From contig JASJDO010000012.1 of the NCBI GenBank assembly GCA_030065115.1, positions 1 to 42,344 of the forward strand: DNA of 42,344 nucleotides, read 5' to 3'. The notes beneath the pieces were generated by a model. That model did not search any database. It had not been told where the DNA came from and was given only the letters and a program-made list of their open reading frames with translations. Positions 1 to 7,813 of this stretch are shown piece after piece. Origin of the DNA: Rhizobiaceae bacterium. GTDB taxonomy: Bacteria > Pseudomonadota > Alphaproteobacteria > Rhizobiales > Rhizobiaceae. The first letter of the stretch is position 1; every line of letters starts with the position of its first letter. Made by a program: the position numbers and the translations under genes.

Positions 1-31
1 CGCCGCCCATAGAACTGAAAATCCCGTCCAT
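1..31 (-). CDS. Start of an unidentified leftward gene (cut by window edge)
   Basis: Reading leftward from base 31 there is an ATG preceded by a good ribosome binding site (AAGGAG about 6 bases upstream, complement of bases 36-43). The ten visible codons read MDGIFSSMGG and run open to the edge. That is too short to assign a family. The support is only the start codon and ribosome site, plus the fact that the upstream gene runs in the same direction. It could be chance. Confidence 0.4.
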   Translation of the reverse strand, partial: MDGIFSSMGG

Positions 32-168
32 ACTGTTCTCCTTCTTTTAAAAGAATAGCAGAAACAGGTTAATTTTGGGCTATCGGTCAAATGCGACCTG
101 AAAAGTCTTCCAGATTTTGAGTTTGACCGGCAGCTCTAAGCCCTTACTTGATGTTGGAATAGATGCCG

Positions 169-2757
169 CTAATCAATAGGTAGTGGTGGAATTTCTACTG
201 ATTTTTCTTTTAATTTTTCAACCGCCTCGCGAACTTTATCGGAGTCGATCTTTCCATTTAGGCGCCCGGAATATAGCCCCAATTCATTTAGTAATCGTTG
301 AAACTCAATTCGAGTTTCTACCGACCATAAACTTTCCGCTTTATGAGTCCTTAGGCCAATCGCGCCTCCAGTCTTGCGGAACCAATGCAGTCCGTAGATC
401 GCAGCTTTTCTATCGCTATTCTCTTCAGTTACGCCCCAACTGTAGAAATTCGCCATGATAAGTAAATTAAGGTGGTTTGTTTCACCTTCGGCTTTACGGT
501 ACCTAGTGAGTAACTGTTGAGTTATCGTTTCAACAGCTTCGCCCTTGGAATAGATTTTGTCGAGCAAGTTTTGAGAACCTGCCCGAATGAATTTGTCGGT
601 TGATGCTTGTATCAAAAATTGTGCCGCTTCAACGTATTTTTGTTCTTTGTATAAATAATATCCGACTCTATATTTAGCGATCGAGCTATCTCCAGTTTCA
701 AGCGCCAGTCTTGCTAACTCTATACCTTTTTCTTTGTCTTTCCCTACCCCTTGGCCGCTGTAAAACATTCCACTTAAATTCACTGTCGATAGATGATGTC
801 CTTTGCTGGACAATTTGGAATACAATTCATAAGCGACATCATAATATTTTTGAGATCCAAAATTTATTCCAGCAGCGTGGTGCGCTCTGGCAGTTTGGTA
901 AATCGTCGTCCTATCATTGGGGTATTGCTTGATTGCAAGCCGGCAGGCAGCAATAGGATTATTAGGATTAACAATCAAAGCTGAAAACGGTATGCCAAAT
1001 TTTACCAATCTATCCTCATCAAACGGACTAGCAGCATAAACATCGCAAAAATTTGGTTTCCGTTTGTTGGGTTTAGCGAGAGAGTGAACTTTTAATTCTG
1101 TGCTTGTTAGTTCAAGGGGACGCTTTAGCTTGGGCCAAATTTCTTGAGGGTTCAGTTTTTGGGAAATTTTACTTTTAACAGAAGAAACATTGCTAACGCT
1201 GTTTGGGTTTCTGAACAGACTGTTCAAAAATGGCTCCGTTTCAATCGCCTTTTTGAGTATGCTAAAGCTCAAGAATTTTCTGTTTGACTTGAGAATATCC
1301 ACTGGAACATTGGCGTTACCTACATTGCCATTAGATTTCGCCGCCTGGTGTCTGTCATTACATTCGTAAGGGATGCTCAATTTCACTCTAGTATTCTTGA
1401 GTGCATGAGAACCCGCTGCCGAAGCACAGCTGGTAGTTAGTGAAATGTCACCAATATCACCGACAATTCGGGCGTTAGTTTTTCTTTTTAACGTAATCGC
1501 GGCAAATGTGCCCGCTGATAATGTTTGTGGACTTACAAGAACTGTCAGATTGCCATTATATGATTTGTTTCCGAAAGTTTCGCGTCGGGTCGACAGTTTG
1601 TATTGTCTATTTACCTTCTTTGCCCGCTTGAAATATTTGAGATAAGCGGTTGTGTCCCTTTCTACTTTTTTGGAGCGCCATTCAAATTCTTTGCCAAAGT
1701 CTGGCGTATTCACTTTTGTTCGCACGCTTACGCCAAAGCTGCTGGAAGTTGTGAGAAAATAGGAAAGAAACCGTTGTGTATTGATTTGCAAACCACCGGT
1801 ATTATCGGTGAGATCAATAACAACGTGTTTGGGATTTGCAGCGACTAATTCTCTAAGAGTTCGGTTAACCTCCCTGACCCACGATTTGCCTCCTCGAAAA
1901 TTTGGTACATATACATAATAAGCAGACTTATCTTGATTCGACCTAACGAAATATCTGCCGTGTGCACCCTGATCGTATTTCCATAAACCTGCTCGGGCCT
2001 CTATTCCAATCTTCTTTAAAAGTTCAGATCGTCCGGGCGAACCCGTAACGCGCCAACCGCTCAATTTGTAAGTGCTCAAAGAAGAATAAATGCGGTCTTC
2101 AATATCGTGCGACTTCGTATTCTTGAATTTGACATTAAATTCGGTGCCAGAGCCAATGAAATTAGTTAAGAGAACTGAGGATTTGTAAAGACTGCCAATA
2201 TGAAACGTGAAGAACTTCTCTCTTTTCTGACAACCGTCGACGGAATAGATTGACCGGAGAAACGAAATTATCTCAGTACTGCTTTTCTGGTTTATTGAAA
2301 TGACTTCTCGGGTTGTGTTTCCGTATCTGCTTTCATCAAGGTAAAGCTTATCACCATCCACTATTAAGCCAGTAGGGAAAACACTATTGCCTACAAGGTT
2401 GTTAGAAGCGAGCGCGTGATCGATCGACACATATGTGTGCAAATCGCAGACAGATGCCAATATTTGCTGAAGGAGAGAAGCGGCATCAAGGCGAGTTGGA
2501 TTGGTCGGCAATTTCTCTTCAAATCCAGCCCAAATTTTTTCTAATTCCCTTTGCGATCTGTGCGCATATAAGTTTGGGTGAATTTTCCTAAGTAGCAGTT
2601 TTGCACGATTAACATCCTCCAATATCAAATCTCGTGAGATTCGCTCCGACGACAACGCGTGCGTCATAAAGACCTGCATGGTAACTAGAGCAGCTACAGA
2701 TAAAACTCTTAAAATGGAGAATATAACTCTACCAGTCAATTCACATACAACCCACAA
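169..2757 (-). CDS. Exported S41 peptidase-like protein with Sel1 repeats and a peptidoglycan-binding domain
   Basis: 862 residues. The N-terminus has a basic start and a hydrophobic stretch (about residues 9-35), consistent with a signal peptide or anchor. Residues 270-500 resemble the core of S41 (tail-specific/tricorn-type) peptidases: a VVIDLTDNTGG strand-turn near 312 and an SPQTLSAGTF segment where Ser414 sits at the usual nucleophile position. I do not see the usual S41 lysine motif, so activity is uncertain. Residues 570-740 carry TPR/Sel1-like repeats of the kind found in rhizobial exported proteins (start CDVYAASPFD, then Sel1 around 655-700). Residues 815-850 look like a PG_binding_1 unit (FQRLLNELGLYSGRLNGKID). 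I infer a cell-envelope role. Base composition is more AT-rich than cobQ next door. The start is the most upstream plausible Met; an internal Met at residue 27 is less likely because it splits the hydrophobic segment. Confidence 0.7.
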   Translation of the reverse strand: MWVVCELTGRVIFSILRVLSVAALVTMQVFMTHALSSERISRDLILEDVNRAKLLLRKIHPNLYAHRSQRELEKIWAGFEEKLPTNPTRLDAASLLQQILASVCDLHTYVSIDHALASNNLVGNSVFPTGLIVDGDKLYLDESRYGNTTREVISINQKSSTEIISFLRSIYSVDGCQKREKFFTFHIGSLYKSSVLLTNFIGSGTEFNVKFKNTKSHDIEDRIYSSLSTYKLSGWRVTGSPGRSELLKKIGIEARAGLWKYDQGAHGRYFVRSNQDKSAYYVYVPNFRGGKSWVREVNRTLRELVAANPKHVVIDLTDNTGGLQINTQRFLSYFLTTSSSFGVSVRTKVNTPDFGKEFEWRSKKVERDTTAYLKYFKRAKKVNRQYKLSTRRETFGNKSYNGNLTVLVSPQTLSAGTFAAITLKRKTNARIVGDIGDISLTTSCASAAGSHALKNTRVKLSIPYECNDRHQAAKSNGNVGNANVPVDILKSNRKFLSFSILKKAIETEPFLNSLFRNPNSVSNVSSVKSKISQKLNPQEIWPKLKRPLELTSTELKVHSLAKPNKRKPNFCDVYAASPFDEDRLVKFGIPFSALIVNPNNPIAACRLAIKQYPNDRTTIYQTARAHHAAGINFGSQKYYDVAYELYSKLSSKGHHLSTVNLSGMFYSGQGVGKDKEKGIELARLALETGDSSIAKYRVGYYLYKEQKYVEAAQFLIQASTDKFIRAGSQNLLDKIYSKGEAVETITQQLLTRYRKAEGETNHLNLLIMANFYSWGVTEENSDRKAAIYGLHWFRKTGGAIGLRTHKAESLWSVETRIEFQRLLNELGLYSGRLNGKIDSDKVREAVEKLKEKSVEIPPLPID

Positions 2758-2778
2758 TCAGTTTGGAACAAATAAACG

Positions 2779-2847
2779 GCGAATACAACAAATTGTATTA
2801 TTCCAGAACACGTTAGCCAATTCTTACCTAAATCACATTGTATTCGC
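2779..2847. repeat. 10-bp inverted repeat with a third internal copy upstream of the S41-like gene
   Basis: GCGAATACAA at 2779-2788 is repeated in perfect inverted orientation as TTGTATTCGC at 2838-2847. An extra TTGTATT at 2793-2799 forms a tight stem-loop with the first arm (AATACAA, loop CAAA). It lies 22-90 bases upstream of the leftward gene at 169-2757, where a promoter or operator would be expected. Function is inferred from position only. Confidence 0.4.
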
Positions 2848-2926
2848 GATGTCTATAAATAGTAGAGCATAAATTGGCCACAGGATTACAAATTTATTAG
2901 GTCAGCTTCATCTGCTTACCCGCAAT

Positions 2927-4393
2927 TTACCCCGCCAGCCTAAGCAACCCGTCAATGTCCAGATGCTCTTCCATCGCGCTAGCGAGTTCGTCCAGCGCCT
3001 GCTCGACCGATGCTGAATAAGACATAGTCTCGTCCGCTTCAAATCCGCATTGCTTGAGCAATGCCTTTCGATAGGCGTCTGAACCAAACAATCCATGCAG
3101 ATAGCAGCCGCGAACGTTGCCCGCAGCATTGATTGCACCATCAAACCGGCCATCGAAATTGACCATCGCGCGCGCGCAATCGGGGCCGTCGGTATATCCC
3201 ATGTGAATTTCATATCCGGTTAATTCGCAACCAAATTCGCAGGATGCAGGTTCGAACGTTTGCACTGTTTTCTCGGGTAAGAGGTCGGTTTCCACGTTGA
3301 GCAGGCCAAGCCCTTCAATCTCCGGCACATCTCCTTCGAGACCTTTCGGATCAGAGATTTTCTTGCCCAACATCTGATAGCCACCACACACCCCGATCAC
3401 CACGCCGCCTTTGGACGCGAACTCCTTGATCGGTTGCTCCCAGCCGTTTTCGCGAAGTTCAATCATGTCAGCGATCGTGGATTTTGACCCTGGCAGCACG
3501 ACCATATCCACCTTGTCGGGAAACGCATCGCCCTTGCGGATGAATTGCAGCGCAACGCCCGGCTCGGCACGCAACGGGTCAAAATCATCGAAATTCGCGA
3601 TCTTACCCATGGCCGGAACGACAATCCGGAAGCCTTCCGGCAACGCGCCATCGAGTTTATCCAGCGCCACACTGTCCTCTGCCGGAAGGCGTTTGATTGC
3701 ATCGACCCATGGCAAAATGCCAAACGAGGGCCAGCCGGAAAACTGTGTGATCAGTTTCAACCCGTCATCGAAGAGCGAAATATCACCACGAAACTTGTTA
3801 ATCAGATAGCCAGCAATTGTTGCGCGATCTTCATCCGGCAAAATCGTATGCGTGCCAACAATGGACGCAATCACCCCGCCCCTATCAATGTCCCCAATAA
3901 GAACTACAGGAACTTTGGCTTCAGTGGCAAAGCCCATATTGGCAATATCGCCCTCGCGCAAATTGATTTCGGCGGGTGATCCAGCCCCCTCAACCAATAC
4001 GATGTCAGCTTCCGCATTGACCCGTTCATAGCTTTCCATCACGGCAGTCATGAGCTTGGGCTTTAACGCCAAATACTCCCGCGCCTTGGCATTGCCCCAG
4101 ACCTTGCCCTGCACCACGACCTGGCTGCCAATCTGGCTTTGCGGCTTTAGCAAAACCGGGTTCATGTGAACGCTGGGTTCAACACCGCAGGCAAGCGCCT
4201 GAAGCCATTGGCCGCGACCAATTTCACCCTGGCCATCATCGGCTTGTGCAACCGCCGCATTGTTCGACATGTTCTGCGGCTTGAATGGCATCACCTTCAG
4301 GCCGCGTTTTTTCAGCGCGCGACAAAGCCCGGCAACCAGCACCGTTTTGCCGACATCAGAACCGGTTCCCTGAAACATCAATGCGCGGGCCAT
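2927..4393 (-). CDS. cobQ: Cobyric acid synthase (adenosylcobyric acid synthase, glutamine-hydrolysing)
   Basis: 488 residues, the normal family length. It catalyses ATP- and glutamine-dependent amidation of the b, d, e and g side chains of adenosylcobyrinic a,c-diamide in cobalamin synthesis, in the cytoplasm. The synthetase domain starts with the P-loop-like GTGSDVGKT (residues 9-17), followed by the conserved FKPQNMSNN. The C-terminal class I glutaminase-like domain carries the nucleophile in GVCGGYQMLG (Cys336) and the His in YLHGLFG (His433). The ribosome binding site GGAG lies just upstream of the ATG. No other cobalamin gene is adjacent, and I found no cobalamin riboswitch in the 165 bases between it and the divergent L,D-transpeptidase gene. 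Confidence 0.97.
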   Translation of the reverse strand: MARALMFQGTGSDVGKTVLVAGLCRALKKRGLKVMPFKPQNMSNNAAVAQADDGQGEIGRGQWLQALACGVEPSVHMNPVLLKPQSQIGSQVVVQGKVWGNAKAREYLALKPKLMTAVMESYERVNAEADIVLVEGAGSPAEINLREGDIANMGFATEAKVPVVLIGDIDRGGVIASIVGTHTILPDEDRATIAGYLINKFRGDISLFDDGLKLITQFSGWPSFGILPWVDAIKRLPAEDSVALDKLDGALPEGFRIVVPAMGKIANFDDFDPLRAEPGVALQFIRKGDAFPDKVDMVVLPGSKSTIADMIELRENGWEQPIKEFASKGGVVIGVCGGYQMLGKKISDPKGLEGDVPEIEGLGLLNVETDLLPEKTVQTFEPASCEFGCELTGYEIHMGYTDGPDCARAMVNFDGRFDGAINAAGNVRGCYLHGLFGSDAYRKALLKQCGFEADETMSYSASVEQALDELASAMEEHLDIDGLLRLAG

Positions 4394-4558
4394 ACCATCT
4401 CCATGAATTGCTGTTCCGATGTAAACAGTGTGGCGTGACGTGGCAATCCACTCCGCGCCAAGTCAGATGGAAAACGCGCCTCTGGACCCACTCAAAATCC
4501 AAGGTTACCTTCGGTAAGGCGATTCGCTCCGGCTGGGTGATTTGCAGGGAGAAATGAC

Positions 4559-6157
4559 ATGTGGAAACCTGTTTCAAGCTTTTTCCATAAATGCCTGATT
4601 GCAGCGGCTCTGGGTGCAATATCAATAAACATTGCAGCAGCTGCCAATGTTTCAGAATATCTCGAATATCAGGCGTTGGACTGGAACGACACTGTCATCG
4701 ACATGCAGCCGCTTGTAGAGTTTTACGCAGCGAGACAAGGCAACGGTATATGGACTGATGAAACGGGCCTAAACCAGAACGGCAAAGATCTGCTTACAGC
4801 AATCAAGGCTGCGGATGCCGACGGTCTTGAGCCTAAAGACTATTTAAGTGCCTATCCGGACGGTCCGGTCGAGATTTCACCATCAGCTCTTCCCGGTGTC
4901 GAACTTTATTTCAGTCAGGGCTTTTTGAAATTCGCCCGTGACCTGCATGCCGGGCGCACCACACCTGCGGTCAGCGAACCGGATATTATCATCAAGCGCA
5001 AAACCCTTGATCCGGGAGAATGGCTCAACCGCGTTGTCAGAGAAGGCGTGGCAGAAACATCCCGCGCTTTGCGCCCATCGCACCCCCAATATGCCCAGCT
5101 GCGCCAGATGTTGACCGGTTATCGCAATCTCGCGCGCCTCGGCGGTTGGCCAGCCGTTTCCAAAGGACCAACACTCAAGCCCGAGATGACCGACCCGCGC
5201 GTGGGAGAAATGCGACGCAACCTGCAAGGGCGTGGCTATCAGGGTATCACCACTTCAGAACCGGACTTTTATGATGAAGGCCTGGTCGATGTCGTAGAGC
5301 ATTTTCAAAAACGCCACGGTCTGGATGTGGACGGTGTCGCGGGCCCGGCAACCATTGCTGCGATGAGCCATTCTGTCGACTATCGCATCCAGCAGATCGT
5401 TACCAACATGGAGCGTTGGCGCTGGCTTCCCGGCAATCTTGGCAATCGCCATGTCTTTGTCAATCAGGCCGCATTCAACCTGCATATCCGAAACAATGGG
5501 AAGATCACGGATCAGCGCAAAGTGATTGTAGGAAAGGAATTTCACAAAACGCCCATATTCTCCGACCGCATTCGCTATGCAGAATTCAATCCGACCTGGA
5601 CGGTTCCAGGCTCGATTGCCGGCCGTTCAATCCTGCCAAAGCTGAAGCAAAATCCGGGCTATCTCGATGCAAACGGCTTCAGGCTTTATACGAGTTGGAA
5701 GTCTGGCGCGCCGGCAATGAGCCCCTATTCAGTTGACTGGTCAAGCGTAAACCCGAAACGCTTTCCCTACCGCATTGTGCAGGGCCCAGGCGAGAAAAAC
5801 GCGCTGGGGCAGGTGAAATTCATGTTCCCGAACAAACATGCAATCTATCTGCATGACACGCCACAGCGCGGGCTTTTCTCCAAGGCGCGGCGGGCCTTTT
5901 CTTCGGGCTGCATTCGCGTGTTCAAGCCACTCGAATTTGCGCAGAAACTGTTCAACGAAAGCGGTAACCTGCCGAAAAGCAAAATGAACTCGATTCTGGG
6001 ATCTAAGAAAACCACCCGCGTGAACCTCAACCAACCAGTTCCGGTGCACCTCACCTATTTTACAGTCTGGGTGAACGAAAACGGTGTGCCAAGTTTTTAT
6101 GAAGACATTTACGGCCGCGACAGACTGGTGGGGAATATCCTATTCGGGAAGGTGTGA
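4559..6157 (+). CDS. L,D-transpeptidase of the YcbB/LdtD type
   Basis: 532 residues. It makes 3-3 cross-links in peptidoglycan in the periplasm. A signal peptide (Met to about residue 29, ending AAA-ANV) is followed by a scaffold domain, then a PG_binding_1 domain (about 210-270, VVEHFQKRHGLDVDGVAGPAT), then the YkuD catalytic domain (about 297-470). The catalytic signature is complete: His432 in LHDTP, and FSSGCIRV with Cys451 as nucleophile. The domain order matches E. coli LdtD. AGGGAG eight bases upstream fixes the start. It is transcribed divergently from cobQ. The specific paralogue cannot be named from sequence alone. Confidence 0.93.
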   Translation: MWKPVSSFFHKCLIAAALGAISINIAAAANVSEYLEYQALDWNDTVIDMQPLVEFYAARQGNGIWTDETGLNQNGKDLLTAIKAADADGLEPKDYLSAYPDGPVEISPSALPGVELYFSQGFLKFARDLHAGRTTPAVSEPDIIIKRKTLDPGEWLNRVVREGVAETSRALRPSHPQYAQLRQMLTGYRNLARLGGWPAVSKGPTLKPEMTDPRVGEMRRNLQGRGYQGITTSEPDFYDEGLVDVVEHFQKRHGLDVDGVAGPATIAAMSHSVDYRIQQIVTNMERWRWLPGNLGNRHVFVNQAAFNLHIRNNGKITDQRKVIVGKEFHKTPIFSDRIRYAEFNPTWTVPGSIAGRSILPKLKQNPGYLDANGFRLYTSWKSGAPAMSPYSVDWSSVNPKRFPYRIVQGPGEKNALGQVKFMFPNKHAIYLHDTPQRGLFSKARRAFSSGCIRVFKPLEFAQKLFNESGNLPKSKMNSILGSKKTTRVNLNQPVPVHLTYFTVWVNENGVPSFYEDIYGRDRLVGNILFGKV

Positions 6158-6179
6158 TCGATATAGGTTTATTGAATGC

Positions 6180-6659
6180 TCAGGCACTTTTGAACTCGAC
6201 GATCAAATGGTGAAAATACTCTTTTAGCAAATCACTCGGCTCATAGAATTCACTACCGCCTTCATCATCATCCTCATAAAAAAATGTGTTATGTGAAATA
6301 GTAAATCGATTGCCTTCATCTTCACGCAGAAGAAAAATTGTTATGAACCCAAATTTGTTGCCACGATCCAAGCTTTTGAGCCTTCCATAGTGGATATTGT
6401 CAAATTCTTTCAATTGAAAATCACTTGGACAAAACGAGGGATGAATTACAAAAAATTGCGCATGGATTTTTGTGGGAAGTTGCCAATTCTCAATTGGACC
6501 AAAATCTACGCTATTCGATATCAGTTCATTCGGTATTGTCTCGGGATGATCATGATAAAAGATGTCGGCATCATATATCTTGCCACCATCTTCAACCACC
6601 TTTTGGAGAAACCTGCGCACTTTCTCTTCTTTAACATTCTTTCTTGTAAAGGTTCTCAT
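6180..6659 (-). CDS. Hypothetical protein, AT-rich orphan
   Basis: 159 residues from the ATG at 6659, seven bases after the stop of the LysR gene. The GAGAGGGGG at the end of that gene serves as ribosome site; a TTG start at 6680 inside the LysR gene is less likely. The protein is soluble, without signal or membrane segment. It has an acidic patch (YEDDDEGGSEFYEPSD near the C-terminus) and many aromatic residues. I recognise no family. Base composition is clearly more AT-rich than the genes on both sides, which suggests a late arrival placed downstream of the regulator. It is probably co-transcribed with that regulator. Confidence 0.6.
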   Translation of the reverse strand: MRTFTRKNVKEEKVRRFLQKVVEDGGKIYDADIFYHDHPETIPNELISNSVDFGPIENWQLPTKIHAQFFVIHPSFCPSDFQLKEFDNIHYGRLKSLDRGNKFGFITIFLLREDEGNRFTISHNTFFYEDDDEGGSEFYEPSDLLKEYFHHLIVEFKSA

Positions 6660-6666
6660 TCTCGTT

Positions 6667-7578
6667 TTACCCCCTCTCAATCAACTCCCCAGCCACCTCT
6701 CTCAGTATCTCCGCCAACTCACCCATCTGCTCGCGCATGGGGGATGTATCGCGCCAGACGAGCGATATCTGGCGGCGGGCTACTGGGTGATCAATCCGGC
6801 GGACGCTTAATGCTTGGTCACGGCGGGCTTCCACCAATGCATAGAGACTCGGCAGCACTGCAACTCCAGCTCCCATAGCCGCCATCTGCCTGATCGCATC
6901 AAGGCTGGTTCCTTCATATTCATGGCTCACAAAAGCGCCGGAAAGCCGTGCCACTTCGCGAATCGCCAGATTGAGATTATGCCCATGCCCCAGGCTCAAC
7001 AGCGACAGACCTTTCAATTCCTTTGGGCCGATCGGCCCCTGTTCCTTTGCCAGTGGATGGTCCGGCGCAACGCAAATCCACAAATCCTCCGTGAACAAAG
7101 GCACGCTGTGCGTATTTTCATGATCTTCAGCAGTCGAGATTAATGTGTCGACCTGCCCTTCACGCAAACGCTGATCAAGGTCAATCGTGCGCTCTTCTTG
7201 GACGGATATTCGGAAGTCAGGATATTGCCCGTGGAGTTTGCTGGTCACGCTTGGCAACAAATAAGGTCCGACGGTTGGAATAACGCCCAACCGCATCCTG
7301 CCAGAAAACCCATCCGAGCCTGCGACGGCATGCGCCTTCAACTCTTCCACACTCGCCAGGATCACCCGCGCCCGTTGGACGGTATCTTCACCTATTGGCG
7401 TGAGGGTCGCGCCATGACGGCCCCGTTCAATCAAAACCGTATCGAGTTCAAATTCCATATCCGCCAATTGCGTAGACAGGCTTGGCTGACTCACATTCAT
7501 CATCCGCGCTGCATCGGCAAACTTGCCGGTTTCGGCAATCGCCACAAGATATTGAAGCTGCTTAAGGGTGGGTCTCAT
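6667..7578 (-). CDS. OxyR-like LysR-family regulator lacking the redox cysteine
   Basis: 303 residues from the ATG at 7578 (an upstream ATG at 7599 adds MCDKLIP; neither has a strong ribosome site, but the family begins at M-x-P-T-L). The winged helix-turn-helix is at residues 1-60 and the LysR substrate domain at about 90-290. The sequence follows OxyR closely: TSLDAIRQMAAMGAGVAVLPSL corresponds to the segment after the redox region. The peroxidatic cysteine region (GHC in E. coli OxyR, Cys199) reads GHN here (Asn201), and the only cysteine is Cys169. Peroxide sensing through a disulfide is therefore not possible. It is divergent from nhaA, with an OxyR-consensus site between them. I call it OxyR-like, not OxyR. 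Confidence 0.85.
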   Translation of the reverse strand: MRPTLKQLQYLVAIAETGKFADAARMMNVSQPSLSTQLADMEFELDTVLIERGRHGATLTPIGEDTVQRARVILASVEELKAHAVAGSDGFSGRMRLGVIPTVGPYLLPSVTSKLHGQYPDFRISVQEERTIDLDQRLREGQVDTLISTAEDHENTHSVPLFTEDLWICVAPDHPLAKEQGPIGPKELKGLSLLSLGHGHNLNLAIREVARLSGAFVSHEYEGTSLDAIRQMAAMGAGVAVLPSLYALVEARRDQALSVRRIDHPVARRQISLVWRDTSPMREQMGELAEILREVAGELIERG

Positions 7579-7602
7579 GGGAATGAGTTTATCACACATT
7601 CC

Positions 7603-7639
7603 ATAGTTTTAAACTATTAATACGATAATTTCTTTCGAT
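7603..7639. promoter_or_regulatory. Candidate tandem OxyR-type operator
   Basis: ATAGTTTTAAACTAT (7603-7617) is a perfect inverted repeat and fits the OxyR half-site pattern ATAGntnnnanCTAT at every defined position. Exactly seven bases later, ATAATTTCTTTCGAT (7625-7639) matches the same pattern at most defined positions. That is the tandem geometry known for OxyR operators. It lies 25 bases upstream of the regulator's start and about 175 bases upstream of nhaA, so it could serve autoregulation, nhaA, or both. Confidence 0.6.
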
Positions 7640-7692
7640 TTGAATAATGCAATAGAAACACCAGATACCTCTCATGCAATGGGCAAATACAC

Positions 7693-7806
7693 CCACCCTG
7701 CGCATATCTAAACGCAAAACCTAACCCTCCAAACCCAGGGTTTTGCCGATTTGCCAGCCACTCGTCCTTCCCCCGGGTGGCTGGCCATTTATATTTTGAA
7801 AGAGAG
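7693..7806 (+). promoter_or_regulatory. Structured 5' leader of nhaA, candidate cation-responsive RNA element
   Basis: Two strong hairpins stand just upstream of nhaA. GCAAAACC (7714-7721) pairs with GGTTTTGC (7739-7746), and GCCAGCCAC (7753-7761) pairs with GTGGCTGGC (7777-7785) across a 15-base loop. The right arm can also pair with CCACCC at 7693-7698, so alternative folds exist. The weak ribosome site AGAGAG (7801-7806) could pair with CTCTC at 7669-7673. Known families such as the nhaA-I and nhaA-II motifs (lithium/sodium-responsive riboswitches) sit in this position. I cannot confirm a match by eye. Confidence 0.45.
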
Positions 7807-7813
7807 CGAAAAC

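Noticed and set aside
4394-4558. Cobalamin riboswitch upstream of cobQ
   Set aside because: Neither strand shows the B12-box sequence or the expected long multi-stem layout in the 165 available bases.
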